DNA of 64,000 bases, taken from positions 244,667,039-244,731,038 of the forward strand of contig NC_134700.1 of NCBI RefSeq assembly GCF_043290135.1, in the 5' to 3' direction. Positions 45,209 to 55,883 of the stretch are shown here, in pieces. Under the pieces are notes generated by a model that was given only the letters and a program-made list of their open reading frames with translations, was not told where the DNA came from and searched no databases. Each line of letters begins with the position of its first letter. The first letter of the stretch is position 1. The translations under genes and the position numbers were made by a program. This stretch comes from Rhipicephalus microplus. Lineage: Eukaryota; Arthropoda; Arachnida; Ixodida; Ixodidae.

Positions 45209-45770
45209 AGCACTTCCGTGCACTTCTCCGTAATAACGTGCAATCTATACTAGAAGTAAAGATAAAACGGCGCGTGAAGTTCTGGCGGCATTCGAAATAA
45301 AAGAGAACAAATTTGATTCTGTAAGACAACCGTCCACCTCGCTCAGTGGCTCGGAACACAGTTTCTTTAAATCCTTGGTCTCATACGCCCCATATATGGC
45401 CTGTGTGGGTTTGACGATAGGTCTGCGCATTGAGCATAGCAAACATGTACCACGCATTCTTAGTCTGGTTTACAGACTTGTGAGTAGATGCATGTCCCGT
45501 CGTTGTGTTTCTTTCTTTTGCTATTCTGTCTAAGCGCTACATCCACGCTAGATAACCAGCCGCGTTAACCCTGCGCTGCGCATAACGCTTTTGTCTACAC
45601 CAGCGTGGCTAGCGTGGTCTCAATATATTTTCGTCGTTATGGAAGCGTCTGAGTGAGACCTAGTGAAAAGAAGGGAAAAAACTCACTAGTGGCACTTTTT
45701 ACAATGTGCATTATTTTTCTTCTTTTTTAATATTGTTTATTATTTTTTACTTATATTTGTCGAATTGTAC
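45209..45770. other. Unassigned stretch
   Basis: No gene or repeat recognised. AT-rich towards the right. Confidence 0.45.
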
Positions 45771-45967
45771 GTCATTTTTTCTCTCTCTTCCTCATCTTCT
45801 TTCCCCTCTCTCCCATCTAATCTTTGTTTCCTCTGTTTCTTCCCTCCCCCCGAAAGAGTGAGCAGGCGTTGTGCCCCTCCAGGTGGCAGTTGCCAGCTTG
45901 CTCTCTCCCTCTTTCTTCTGTGTCCTTGTGTATCTGTGTATGCAAATCAAATAAATAAATTTGAGTG
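45771..45967 (+). repeat. Pyrimidine-rich dispersed repeat, copy 2
   Basis: Same order as 11756-11941: CT-rich, GAGCAGGCGTTGTGCCCCTC, AGGTGGCAGTTGCCAGCTTG, CT-rich, then an AAATAAATAAAT end. Same strand as copy 1. Confidence 0.7.
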
Positions 45968-46945
45968 CCAGTCAAGCAAAAAAAAACGGGACGGGGGAAT
46001 TCAATAGAACATCGCACAAGCTTCTAAAATTTGCTTTTGTATTCACTTTTTTGGTTGTCACTTTTTTTTGTTTCTTGCGATGCCTGGAAAAAGTGCGCTT
46101 GTGTCGACTTTAGCCAGGCTGACCGAGAGCGAGTTATAAATGCCGCTGAGAGTGGGCTATCCGTCGCTATAAATGGAAATGGAAGAGTCCACAGTTCTCT
46201 CCACAGTATTACTGTTGTTTCTCAGAGTCCATTCCAGAGAAGGGCCTTCTCCCTATGCATTAGAAAACCTCAGGGAGATCGATGGGCCTCGGTCTTCACT
46301 CGGACTCCACAGTCTCAAACCTGAAGAAACGCCAAAATCGATTTGGTCGTCATATTCCTTTTCAGTATCGCGTTTTATCGCATCTTCACTTGAATTCTTA
46401 CCTCAGTATGCTTAGACGGAGTTTTTTTTTTTTAACCATTTCGTGGCAGCGTTGCCAGCTGGAAGCATGTGAGCCGACAAGTAATCTATTTCAGGAGTCG
46501 ATTGCAGTGACAAGAAGAAAGAAAGACCTAGATATATAATAGTGAGAGATAATGTGAGTCTCGAATTGAAGCCTTCGTGGTTGACGAGTAGAAAGACTAA
46601 ATATAAGTGAGACACGACGGAACGCATGGCGTGTCAACGTCATTTTGAAAAAGACACATGTTTTGTGCAGTCTCGGATTATTTCTTAGTTCACTTTCCGT
46701 TTCGTGCCTTTCTATTGCTCTTGCTCCTCAGGCGTCTTTTTGTATCGCCTCTCGTTTCCGTGACATCGTCTTTCGATTCGGTTGCCTTTTTGGCGTGTCT
46801 GATAGAATCACTTGTCCTTCAGTTCGAACTCAGTTAAGTGACATGCGTCGCTGGTGTTCTTAGCTTTCTTAACGCCAACTTTGATATTACCACGTGTGCT
46901 TATTGTGATGTCTTCGAGTTTCACCCGAAAAAACTGCTAGAAACC
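45968..46945. other. Unassigned stretch
   Basis: AT-rich sequence with no recognised gene. Confidence 0.45.
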
Positions 46946-47033
46946 CTTGGTCACAAGCCACGCCTCAGCTTTCAAGAAGCTTCACGATTCTTGGTCACAA
47001 GCCACGCCTCAGCTTTCAAGAAGCTTCACGATT
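46946..47033. repeat. Perfect 44-bp tandem duplication
   Basis: Positions 46946-46989 and 46990-47033 are identical. Each copy contains the small palindrome CTTTCAAGAAGCTTC-like segment. There is no difference between copies, so the duplication is recent or recently homogenised. Confidence 0.96.
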
Positions 47034-47960
47034 GTTGTAGATTAGTTTGTTCAAATTTCGGCCAGAACGCGAGCAATGGCGTTATTCGAAAGCTTACGCG
47101 AGCACCAGCAATACATGCTGGAAGGTTTGGTGACCACTGTATAAAATGACGACACGTACCGCCGATAATAGTATTGCCGATGGCCGACGTCCTGTTCGCC
47201 GCTATCGGTGTACAGCGTAAATAGCCACTGCGCATGCACAGTTCAGTGAGGTGGTGCACTATGTGGTCGCTAGACCATAAGGCTCGTTGAGTCACCACGT
47301 AAATGATGGGTAGTACTTGGATTTGCCTAGTCTTTGTGATTGCGCCTTCGGACACAGATGTGGACTCTTTTATCGCTATGTTTCCGTTTTGTTCCAAATA
47401 AAGGCACGGGTTGTTTTCAACTTCGTAACCAGACCTTAATCTGTGAGCGTTAAAGATTAAGGTGGTGACAAAAAATTGCTGAATATTTGCGGATTGTCGT
47501 CTCGTGACAAAGTGGCTACAGGCAACGCGAAGCCAAACGGAGTGCAAAGAACGAAGATTAGGCAAATTTGTGTATTACTTATCATTCCCATGCGCGCTGA
47601 AGCTCCGTGCGTTGCAGCTCCCATAGATACTAGCGCCAGAGTTTCTTGTAGTGTATTTTTAGGAAAGTATGCGTTGGATGACGGGATGTTTCCTTCATTT
47701 TTCTATTTTTTCTCTCTATCTTTACCACTTACGTCTCATTGCTGTTCTTTCTGTCTCCCTTTCTTTCTTCTTCTCTCTTTTCATTCTTTCGCGCTATGCT
47801 TTTCACTCACCCCGCCTCCTTTTTATCCTCCTCACGTTCAATTTTCTTTCCCACACCACTGCTGCACTGTTATACAATGCTGTTATACAAGTTTTGTCTT
47901 TGCAGCGTGTGCATGTGTAAAAAATCATAACTTTCGTTGCGATCAGAGTTTTCTTTATAA
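47034..47960. other. Unassigned stretch
   Basis: CT-rich at 47690-47850. The minus frame of 179 codons (47026-47565) has no recognisable domain. Confidence 0.45.
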
Positions 47961-47971
47961 AAATGGGAAGA

Positions 47972-48209
47972 TTGGTGTGTGTTGTTTAACGTCCTAAAAC
48001 CACCATATGATTATGAGAGACGCCGTGGTGGAGGGCTCCAGAAATGTCGACCACATGGGGTTCTTTAACGTGCACCCAAATTTGAGCACACGGGCCTACA
48101 GCATCATCGCCTCTATCGAAAATGCAGCCACCGCAGCCGGGATTCATCCCGCGCCCTGCGGGTGAACAGCCGAGTACCTTAGCCTCTCTATTCCACCGCG
48201 GCAAGGCAG
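47972..48209 (-). mobile_element. Ruka-like SINE, full length, diverged
   Basis: Minus-strand copy with substitutions in the B and A boxes and almost no tail repeats. Imperfect 11-bp duplication AAATGGGAAGA (47961-47971) and AAATGTGAAGA (48210-48220). Confidence 0.9.
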
Positions 48210-48220
48210 AAATGTGAAGA

Positions 48221-50694
48221 CGACAGGCTACTTGGGTGTAGCTTTGATTTGCTGTCGAGCTTTCTCATAATGAACTCAGTGTTATGACTCATAAAAACAG
48301 AGGTGCGTGTGACATATCACAACACGTTTACTACGTGAAATCGTCCCACAATTCAGGAGAACAGATATTGGGCGAGGTTGAATGATTCATGATGTTACAT
48401 GGAAGCGCAGACCACACAATATACACGAAAAAGTGCCTCATCTAGCTCTTCTTGTGTATCATGTGTGTTTTGCGCTTTCGGACTCACAGATCTTAGGTTA
48501 AGTGAAGCTAAGTTTTAGGTTTGGCTAGTTGGTAATCCAGTAATCCATCCAACAGAAACTTAAGGGAATCAAATATATCATGGGCGTCATCATTTCATAT
48601 CTCATACGTCTTATAGGACGTACCACGGGAGGCGATACAGCAATGAACGAGAATAAAATCAAGTGCATGCGAAACTTGTGCTATAGTCTGCGCTGTCGAA
48701 AATACCAGTCCTTTTTAAGTGAGGGCATCCAAGGGTTTGCTAATACAGTTACCACTGGCAATAATCGAGGCTCCAGTGATCGCCCTTGTGTGATCATTGG
48801 AATGTCTTACCAGAAGCACAGCTGGCTCAAACCCGCGAGTACAACCAATCTGAGCACGGTCCTGGGCAAAAAAAAAACCATAGTTTTTTTTTCTGCACCT
48901 TCCAATTGTGCTCGTTTGACGGTACGTTCTGGCATTGACCCGTTTGACCAACATATGTGAGACCGCAAGAGATGAGAAGGTGGTGCTTGTTAGTCTACAT
49001 ACCAAGCGCCCGCTCAAGGTGGGTCGGGGGGTCGGAGGTTGGGGAATGGGGATGGTGTACGCCCGTGCGTTCTGAATCAAATGAACAGTGAGGCGCCATT
49101 GGAAGTGGATATGGTAGATATGAGCTGTGACGGCTGAAGTGTGTACTGGGAAAGTTGTATCTCGTAGACAGTGTATAGAATGTGCAATTCAACACAGAGC
49201 ACAGTTCGCGAGACCGGAATTCATTGCAACTCAAGAAAGAGGAAGTGGTTCGAAAGCTCACAAAGGCGCTTAAATGTGAGTCCGGCGATTGTACCGTACG
49301 ATTCTGGAAAAATGGTAAGCGATAAATGTTCTATGAACCGCATTATAACGGTTCGTAAACGCCAGCAGAATGTCATGAATAGGAATTTATTCAAAAGCCT
49401 TGCAGAAAGTGTAATCAAATACGAGTCTGACCGAATATGGCCGCAATTTTAGTCATCAACACAATGTTGAACATATACTTCAAAAAGCCCAATAAGAGAG
49501 CGTTGTTCATAAAGTGCAGAACATTAGCGGAACCTCAACGGCACATCAACAGAAGGCATTAGTAGACCTTCACCTTCGCTAATCTTTGAAAGAGCTAAGA
49601 CTATCTGGAATATCCCGTATTTTTATTTAACTTGCCCGAAATAGAGAATAGTTTTGATGAGACACGCAATACTCAAGCGTGTTTCCAACTTAAGCGCAAG
49701 AAAATCGCTCTGAAACGAAAAAAAAAATGTACAACACGGACCAAGAACAAGCGCCTCCCAAGATGCACAGCACAAAACCGGATGGGGCACCGACAGTGGC
49801 TTCTTTACTGCACCTGAATTCTTTCTCGTAGGGTGGTGCAAAAGAAATAAAGAAAAATATTTCTAACACGAATCAACGATGAGCCATACTTGGCTGCTTC
49901 GGTTGCATACTCAGCTCACCTGGAAGGGTACAACTTCTGCAAGGTACTGGAGAATCTCGTAAAACCGACCGCAATTCAGGAGGTCCTAAACACGTTAAGC
50001 GGTTTCAGCGCGAAACGAACCAGGTCGAAGGGAAAGATGAAACACAAACATTTTGTCTCTGTACTCGATCGCTGCGCGCTTAAGCCACTCAGCTCGTTCA
50101 ACTACATCCCACTTTCCCAAATGTCAGTGCTTCAGCAGGATGCCTTCGGGACACATGTGCTAGCTTACTAATGAATTATCTCTCTCAACTCACTGTCCAA
50201 AACTACAAAAAATATTTACCTGTACAGTAGCTCAGTGAACTCTTACGAGTGAAGCTCCTCAGAGCCTAGCCTTGTTGTTCGATGTATCGGCGTCCACACT
50301 GTACCAAAACGCATGCTACGCAGCTGAGAAAAACCCACCTGTGCCACTAACAAAAGGTTAAAAGAAAGAAAAAATTGGACATATATAGCAATATAAAACA
50401 CCCAGAAGCACGAACACTTTTAACTAGTCGATTAATTCAACGTGCCAATATAGACTTTCCGACCTAGCATTGTCGTCCGAGCTCACTGTACGCTGTCATG
50501 GTGGTCAGAAAAACCGTCCCTAAAGGCTAAACGTATGAGTGTATGGGGATAAAAGGTTTGCAATAGACGAACAGCAATCATAACTGCGACAGAACAATAT
50601 AAAACACTTACAAGCAGAAACCCTTCAGTTATACTATAGTCGGTGACTTCAATGTAGACGCTAGGAACCCTTGCCGTTATAAGTACAACGGTTC
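48221..50694. other. Long unassigned stretch
   Basis: No recognisable gene or repeat in about 2.5 kb. Short frames only (up to 126 codons at 48580-48960), with no domain. Confidence 0.5.
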
Positions 50695-50738
50695 ATAATG
50701 AGTGGGCGAAGCTATAGATAGCATCGCCCACTCATTAT
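50695..50738. repeat. 44-nt near-perfect palindrome
   Basis: ATAATGAGTGGGCGA at 50695-50709 pairs with 50724-50738. Inside it, GCTAT (50711-50715) pairs with ATAGC (50718-50722). The only breaks are one A/A mismatch and the two central bases. It could extrude as a cruciform. Confidence 0.96.
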
Positions 50739-52139
50739 AATTCAGTTCTTGGAGACTCGTGGCTTTTTTTTTCTTTTTTGCAACAGCGTAACTGCACTGA
50801 AAATGGCAGGAATAAAGAAGACGCAGCGTCAATCCTTTTTACACTCAAACGAAAATTGTTCAGTTTAGTGCACAAAGCGATATCTTGCAAGGGCAATGTA
50901 TGTGCGGTGCTCATTTATTATTTAACGCCATTTAATTCAATTTTCTCGACACAGATATTTAGGTAGACCAAGAAGTACACGCCTATCAATTTTTTCGTCA
51001 CTCTTTCACTCATTCTAAATAGCGCGCACGTTTTGATCCTCTTGAATTTACACAAAGTCGGCGCGTATATGTCTGCTTCAAGTATCGATGCCACAACAGT
51101 ATCCGATGCGTTTCCGCCACTCAACGTTTCGCCTGTAGCGTTCTTCATTAAACTAGCTCTCTCTTTCACCGGCCTGTTTCCATATCCTGAACAGCGAGAT
51201 GGCAAAATTTCGGTCACCATCACTCTCCTTATATTCGTGTAACTTGTGCAGGTACGACACGCCTGACGTCACTGGTACAGCCACTAAAGAGATTTTCATT
51301 CGTCTAAAAATAATATCAACGTCGCGCTCCTGGAAAGGCTCAGACGATATTACTACAGAGTAATAAATATTAGAAAGAACAAGAGCGTTGAATCTGAGTC
51401 TAGCAATCAAAAGAGATTTCATTGATGTAGTCACGACAGTAGTTGCTTACCACCCACTTCAGTCGAAGACTCTATGCGCAAGTCTCATAAGTCAAGCCAG
51501 TGAATATTAAGGGCCTCAGATGAACGTGCCAGGGAATGCAGAGAGCAAGGCCATTGCGACGGTGAGAATGGAGACGAGTTCTCAGGCCTCGCTCGAAGCC
51601 TCCCTGGCTCGTTTAATTGCTCGCAGGAATGCAGGGTCGCCATATAATCTTCTTTTTTTCCTTTTTAAAGCGCACTTTATGAATAGACGAAGGAATTCCC
51701 CACGTCGTACGTAAGGTCTGACTATCCAGACTTCTTGAAATGAAACTAGATAAAGTGCATTCGGTGTAATTAGAAAGCCTACGGCGTTCGCTGTAAGTCG
51801 ATAGGGAACGTAGAGGCTGGCACGACTATCTCTAGGCTGAGTGAAGTGGTTAAAAAGACTTGTCTAATAAGGAACGAAACCAGGTTTATTTTAGGACGAG
51901 CCATAAATGAAAGTTCATGGGCCGGGATAGACTGCTCACTGGAGAACCAAGAAGAGCAATAAGAGTGAATTGTCGATGGACTTTGTAAATCTTCTATGAA
52001 AGACGCAGGTATCTTTGCTGTTTGCCGTGACACAATTTTCAAGACGGCGAGTCGCTGTTGCCAAAGGTGGCTGAAGAATTAATCAAAACATGAATATATA
52101 CAGGATGAACAAACTCTTGATACCCGCCACGGCTTTCAG
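50739..52139. other. Unassigned stretch
   Basis: AT-rich, no recognised gene or repeat. Frames of up to 101 codons (50918-51223, minus) are unsupported. Confidence 0.5.
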
Positions 52140-52291
52140 GCTGTAATAAAGCACAGCATATCCCCGGAATGAATGATGATGAGTGGGGCGAAGCTTCCGT
52201 CAATCCGTCCGTGTTTCAGTCCATGCGTCCATCCATACGTACGTGCGCCCGTTCGTGCGTCCGTTCATGCGTGCGTCCATCCGTCCGTCCA

Positions 52292-52385
<94 letters not shown>

Positions 52386-52745
52386 CGTCCGTCCGTCCGT
52401 CCGTCCGTCCGTTCATGCGCCCATTCGTCCATTTAGTGAGCACTTCAAGTACCGCCATCTCACTTCTTTTTTATCATATATTCATCATACACAAGTATCG
52501 CCATCCAGCGGACAACCCAAGGACTAAACAAGAGTATGTACCACATTTCTGCTGTCAGTGCTTTGTAAACACCGAGAGCGCGATAACGATGCCGTACTAC
52601 GTTTTTCGTAACATGCGGACATGCGAATATGTGCCCGAGGGCAGGTACGTGGCATTGGTATGCGAGTATGTGTCACAGGTTACGCACTACGACCATGGGA
52701 GACGCACAAGCCACGCCCTTAGGAGCTTTGCCCCTTAACAAAATT
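52140..52745 (+). repeat. GGGGCGAAGC/(TCTG)n dispersed repeat, copy 3
   Basis: GCACAGCATATCCCCGGAAT, TGATGATGAGTGGGGCGAAG, a CCGT/CCAT-rich stretch, (TCTG)n and (TCCG)n at 52281-52412, then GTGAGCACTTCAAGTACCGC, ATATTCATCATACACAAGTA, ACCCAAGGACTAAAC, ending near TTTGCCCCTTAACAAAA. It matches 36108-36415 in order and is about twice as long downstream of the microsatellite. Confidence 0.75.
52281..52412. repeat. (TCTG)n-(TCCG)n compound microsatellite
   Basis: About 22 TCTG units followed by about eight TCCG units, inside the dispersed repeat. Open frames through it are artefacts. Confidence 0.97.
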
Positions 52746-53094
52746 GTTCACTTCAGAAACAAAGTTCCATTATGTTTGACTAGCCCGGCAGGCGCCCTCA
52801 GAGCTCTTACCACGCGATGCACGACATATCATCCATGAACTGGTAGGTGCCCACCTTAAGAATCAAATTTATTGTCTGCAATAAACAAGGCAGATAATGA
52901 TGATCATAAGCACGACAGGAATGCAACAGACCTCTTTCGTTTAACAGCTTTCACGAAGTAGGCATCCTGCCATCGTAAAGGCCGAAAACAAGTACGAGTC
53001 ACATCAGTGATGACTTCTGGCTGTGCGGTCTGTAGAAGTATCTCTTGAAGGTTTCGACCATCCACGTTAGAAATCACCTGAGATATCCCGCTCA
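52746..53094. other. Unassigned stretch
   Basis: A short AT-rich stretch. No feature recognised. Confidence 0.45.
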
Positions 53095-53245
53095 CCATCA
53101 TCGTCATTATCATCATCATCATGATCATAATCTTCATCATCAAGATCGCCAAGCCCATGGCAAAGGCCTCTCTCACGCATGTTTTTCTAATCGACCCTGT
53201 CCTGTACTTGCTGCTGCCACGTTACTCACGCAAACATCCTAAAAA
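53095..53245 (-). mobile_element. RTE-like LINE 3' terminal fragment
   Basis: (ATC)-rich tail (53098-53145), then GGCAAAGGCCTCTCTCACGC, ACCCTGTCCTGTACTTGCTG and CTGCCACGTTACTCACGCAA. These align in order with 40158-40235 (TCCTGTGCTTGCTGCTGCCA and CCCGCAAAC). Only the last 35 or so codons and the tail remain. Confidence 0.75.
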
Positions 53246-53465
53246 AGCCCTGAAACACTTTTTCTAGTAATCATGGAATGGACTCACTAATCACTAAAAG
53301 AGCCCATTTCCTCACGAATTCAACGCTGCAAAAAGTTTCAAAATCCGTCAAGTACGAGCAGAATTTTTACAGATTTGTCGGACGCTGTAATTGCTCTCTA
53401 TCTTCTCTCGTCCCGGCGAAAGAGCTGGCGACTAAGCAGGGAGGGATGACAGGGGCAAGCCGTAT

Positions 53466-53585
53466 GCTGAGATTTAGGTGCACGTTAAAGAACCCCAGGT
53501 GGTCGAAATTTCCTAAGCCCTCCACTATGGCGTCTCTCATAATCATATGGTGGTTTTGGGACGTTAAACCCCACTCATCAATCAA
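53466..53585 (+). mobile_element. Ruka-like SINE, 5'-truncated
   Basis: A plus-strand copy that starts in the body (GCTGAGATTTAGGTGCACGT) and runs to CCCCACTCATCAATCAA. The tRNA-related head is missing. No clear target duplication found. Confidence 0.92.
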
Positions 53586-54679
53586 GTAGAGGCCCCTATG
53601 ACCCCTTATAAGGCTCACCTTTTCTCTAACGTCACACTGTGCAGCGAAGGATGTACTGTACACAACACGAAAATCGGAACGAAAAGCGGTCCGAAACCTG
53701 TTGCGACAGACATTAACAACTGCGTGACGATTGAAGTGCAACTAGGTGAGGAGGGGACAAATATTGAAAACAAAAAAATAATGACCCGTTAATTTTTGAT
53801 AGTTTTATATTATTTGTTACAAAAACATTTGTAGATTGCTTTAAGAAAACTTTAGTCATGTGTAGGTGGTTGAGCACCCGATTTCGTTCGTTTAGTTTCA
53901 GAAACAGCGGGCATATGCAGGCAGTCTGGTAACATGAACCAATGGTTTTCCCTGGGGCGTCTGTTTTAGTTTGGCGTGTTCTTTGATTCGGTGCATTGCC
54001 ATACTAACGCGGCATCGCTTACTTTTTCTTGGTGGTTCAGTGCGTACCTTCTGTAGTTTACTTATATTTTATGCGCTGTTTACTGGTTTGGCATTTCAGA
54101 GCTCAACTTGAATGTGTCAAGAGCCGCTCCTGTCACTGCTGACTGCTTTCGCTGGAGACGGTGAACATGACACGCTAAGCAACGAGACTCTGTACTCTAC
54201 GGCTGCAAAAGCTATATTTTCAAAGCTGCGGTCTTGCTGCAAGTGGTTTGCGACGATTGGGCAACGTGAATTTTAGAACTGCTGTGCTATCGTGTTAGGG
54301 AACAGTTGTCTCACAATTGCCTCTGCGAAGTTTCGTGTGCATATTGCGAGTACGTCATTTGGTTAATAAAACAACTTTGCTTCCACAATCTTTGTTTGCT
54401 TCTTTTTTCTCTTGCATGCAATTAGTGAGACACAATTAGGGCGCAACGAAATTGCGTATGAATAACGGCACGTAAAAGGTCAGTAGTTAAGAAAAGTTTC
54501 CATTTCACGCCATGTCGGGCAAATTCGGGACGTCGCTACCGCTTTCGATTATGACGTCATATTTTATTTTTTCATTTTTTGCTTGTTCTTAGTTGTCCCT
54601 TCCTCACGTAGATGGCGACGGTGGCTATGAGCCGCTCACTACTGGATCCATTGGCTTCCGTAGAAGTTACGCTACCCGT
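53586..54679. other. Unassigned stretch
   Basis: AT-rich. No gene or repeat recognised. Confidence 0.5.
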
Positions 54680-55660
54680 TTGCTGTACGCTTACATTAGA
54701 ATCTCTTGAGCTGAAGCTTACCTTGATGCGTTGGTTTTCCCGCAATGCATGTCAAAAAAGCAGCTGAAAACGTTGAGACCCTTACCACCCCTGATAAGGC
54801 TCAACATTTCTCTGACGGCACACCATGCAACGAATGATATACTGTACGTTTATATTAGGGTCTCCCGAGCTGAATATTCCCTGCTTGTTGGCTTTCCCGC
54901 AATGCATGTAAAAAAAATAGCCGAAAAAGTTGAGGCCCTTATCGCCCCTGATAAGGCTCAAACTTTAGTTCGACGCCACACCGTGCAACGAAGGATATAC
55001 TGTAAGTCTATATTATAGTCTCCCGAGCTGAATATTCCCTGCTTGTTGGCTTCCTCGCAATGCATCTCAAAAAGTAGCCAAAAAAGTTGAGGCCCTTATC
55101 ACCTCTGATAAGGCTCAAACTTTGCCTGACGTCACATCGTGCAACGAAAGATATGCGGTACGTTTATATGAGGGTCTCCCGAGCTGAATATTCCCTGCTT
55201 GTTGGCTTTCTCGCAATGCATGTCAAGAAAGTAGCCGAAAAAGTTGAGGCCCTTATCACCCCTGATAAGGCTCAACTTTTGTCTGACGTCACACTTTGAA
55301 GCGGTGGACCTAATATGGTATCTTTTCGTTTCACATATGTCAGAAATGGCCAAAAAAGTCTCATGACGTCAGACAAAAATTTAGCCTTATCAGGGGCGAT
55401 AAGGGCCCCAACATTTTCGACTGCTTTTCAACATGCATTGCGGGAAAATAAATGCATCAGGGGAAGCTTCAGCTCGGGATGCTTCAATGTACACGCACAG
55501 TATATCCTCCGTTGCAAGTTGTGACGTCAGACAAAACATTAGCCTTATCAAGGGTGATAAAAGCCCCGACTCTTTCGACTAACTTTCGACATGCACTGTG
55601 AGAAAGCCACAACATCAGGGGAAGCTTCTGCTCTGGAGGCTCCTACGTGCACGAGAGGTC
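54680..55660. repeat. Foldback-like array of 157-bp units, 4 direct + 2 inverted
   Basis: The anchor TTGAGGCCCTTATC recurs at 54773, 54930, 55087 and 55244 (spacing 157 each time). Two reverse-complement units follow, with anchors at 55381 and 55539 (158 apart). Each anchor is itself a hairpin: TTGAGGCCCTTATCA, CCCC, TGATAAGGCTCAA. The first direct unit resembles the inverted units more than its neighbours (GAGCTGAAGCTT), so the two ends form long terminal inverted repeats. No coding capacity. Confidence 0.85.
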
Positions 55661-55883
55661 CGTCTTTGAACGGTTGACGTCACACTAAAGTTGAGCCACT
55701 ATCACAGTTTCTTACAATAAACTTCCCGCCTATTAATCACCTCCAACCTTCAATTTGTAACCTTGGGACATTTGGAAGAAGACGAAGAAGTGTGTTTTGA
55801 ATAGGAGCTGCTTCTGCTAACTCCGGCGTATTTCAGTTGTAATTTAAGTCTGTTGATCAGTTTCCGCTGCTCCCTTGGAGGGG

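Noticed and set aside
47026..47565. 179-codon minus frame
   Set aside because: No domain; it overlaps the perfect 44-bp duplication only at its end and lacks coding character.
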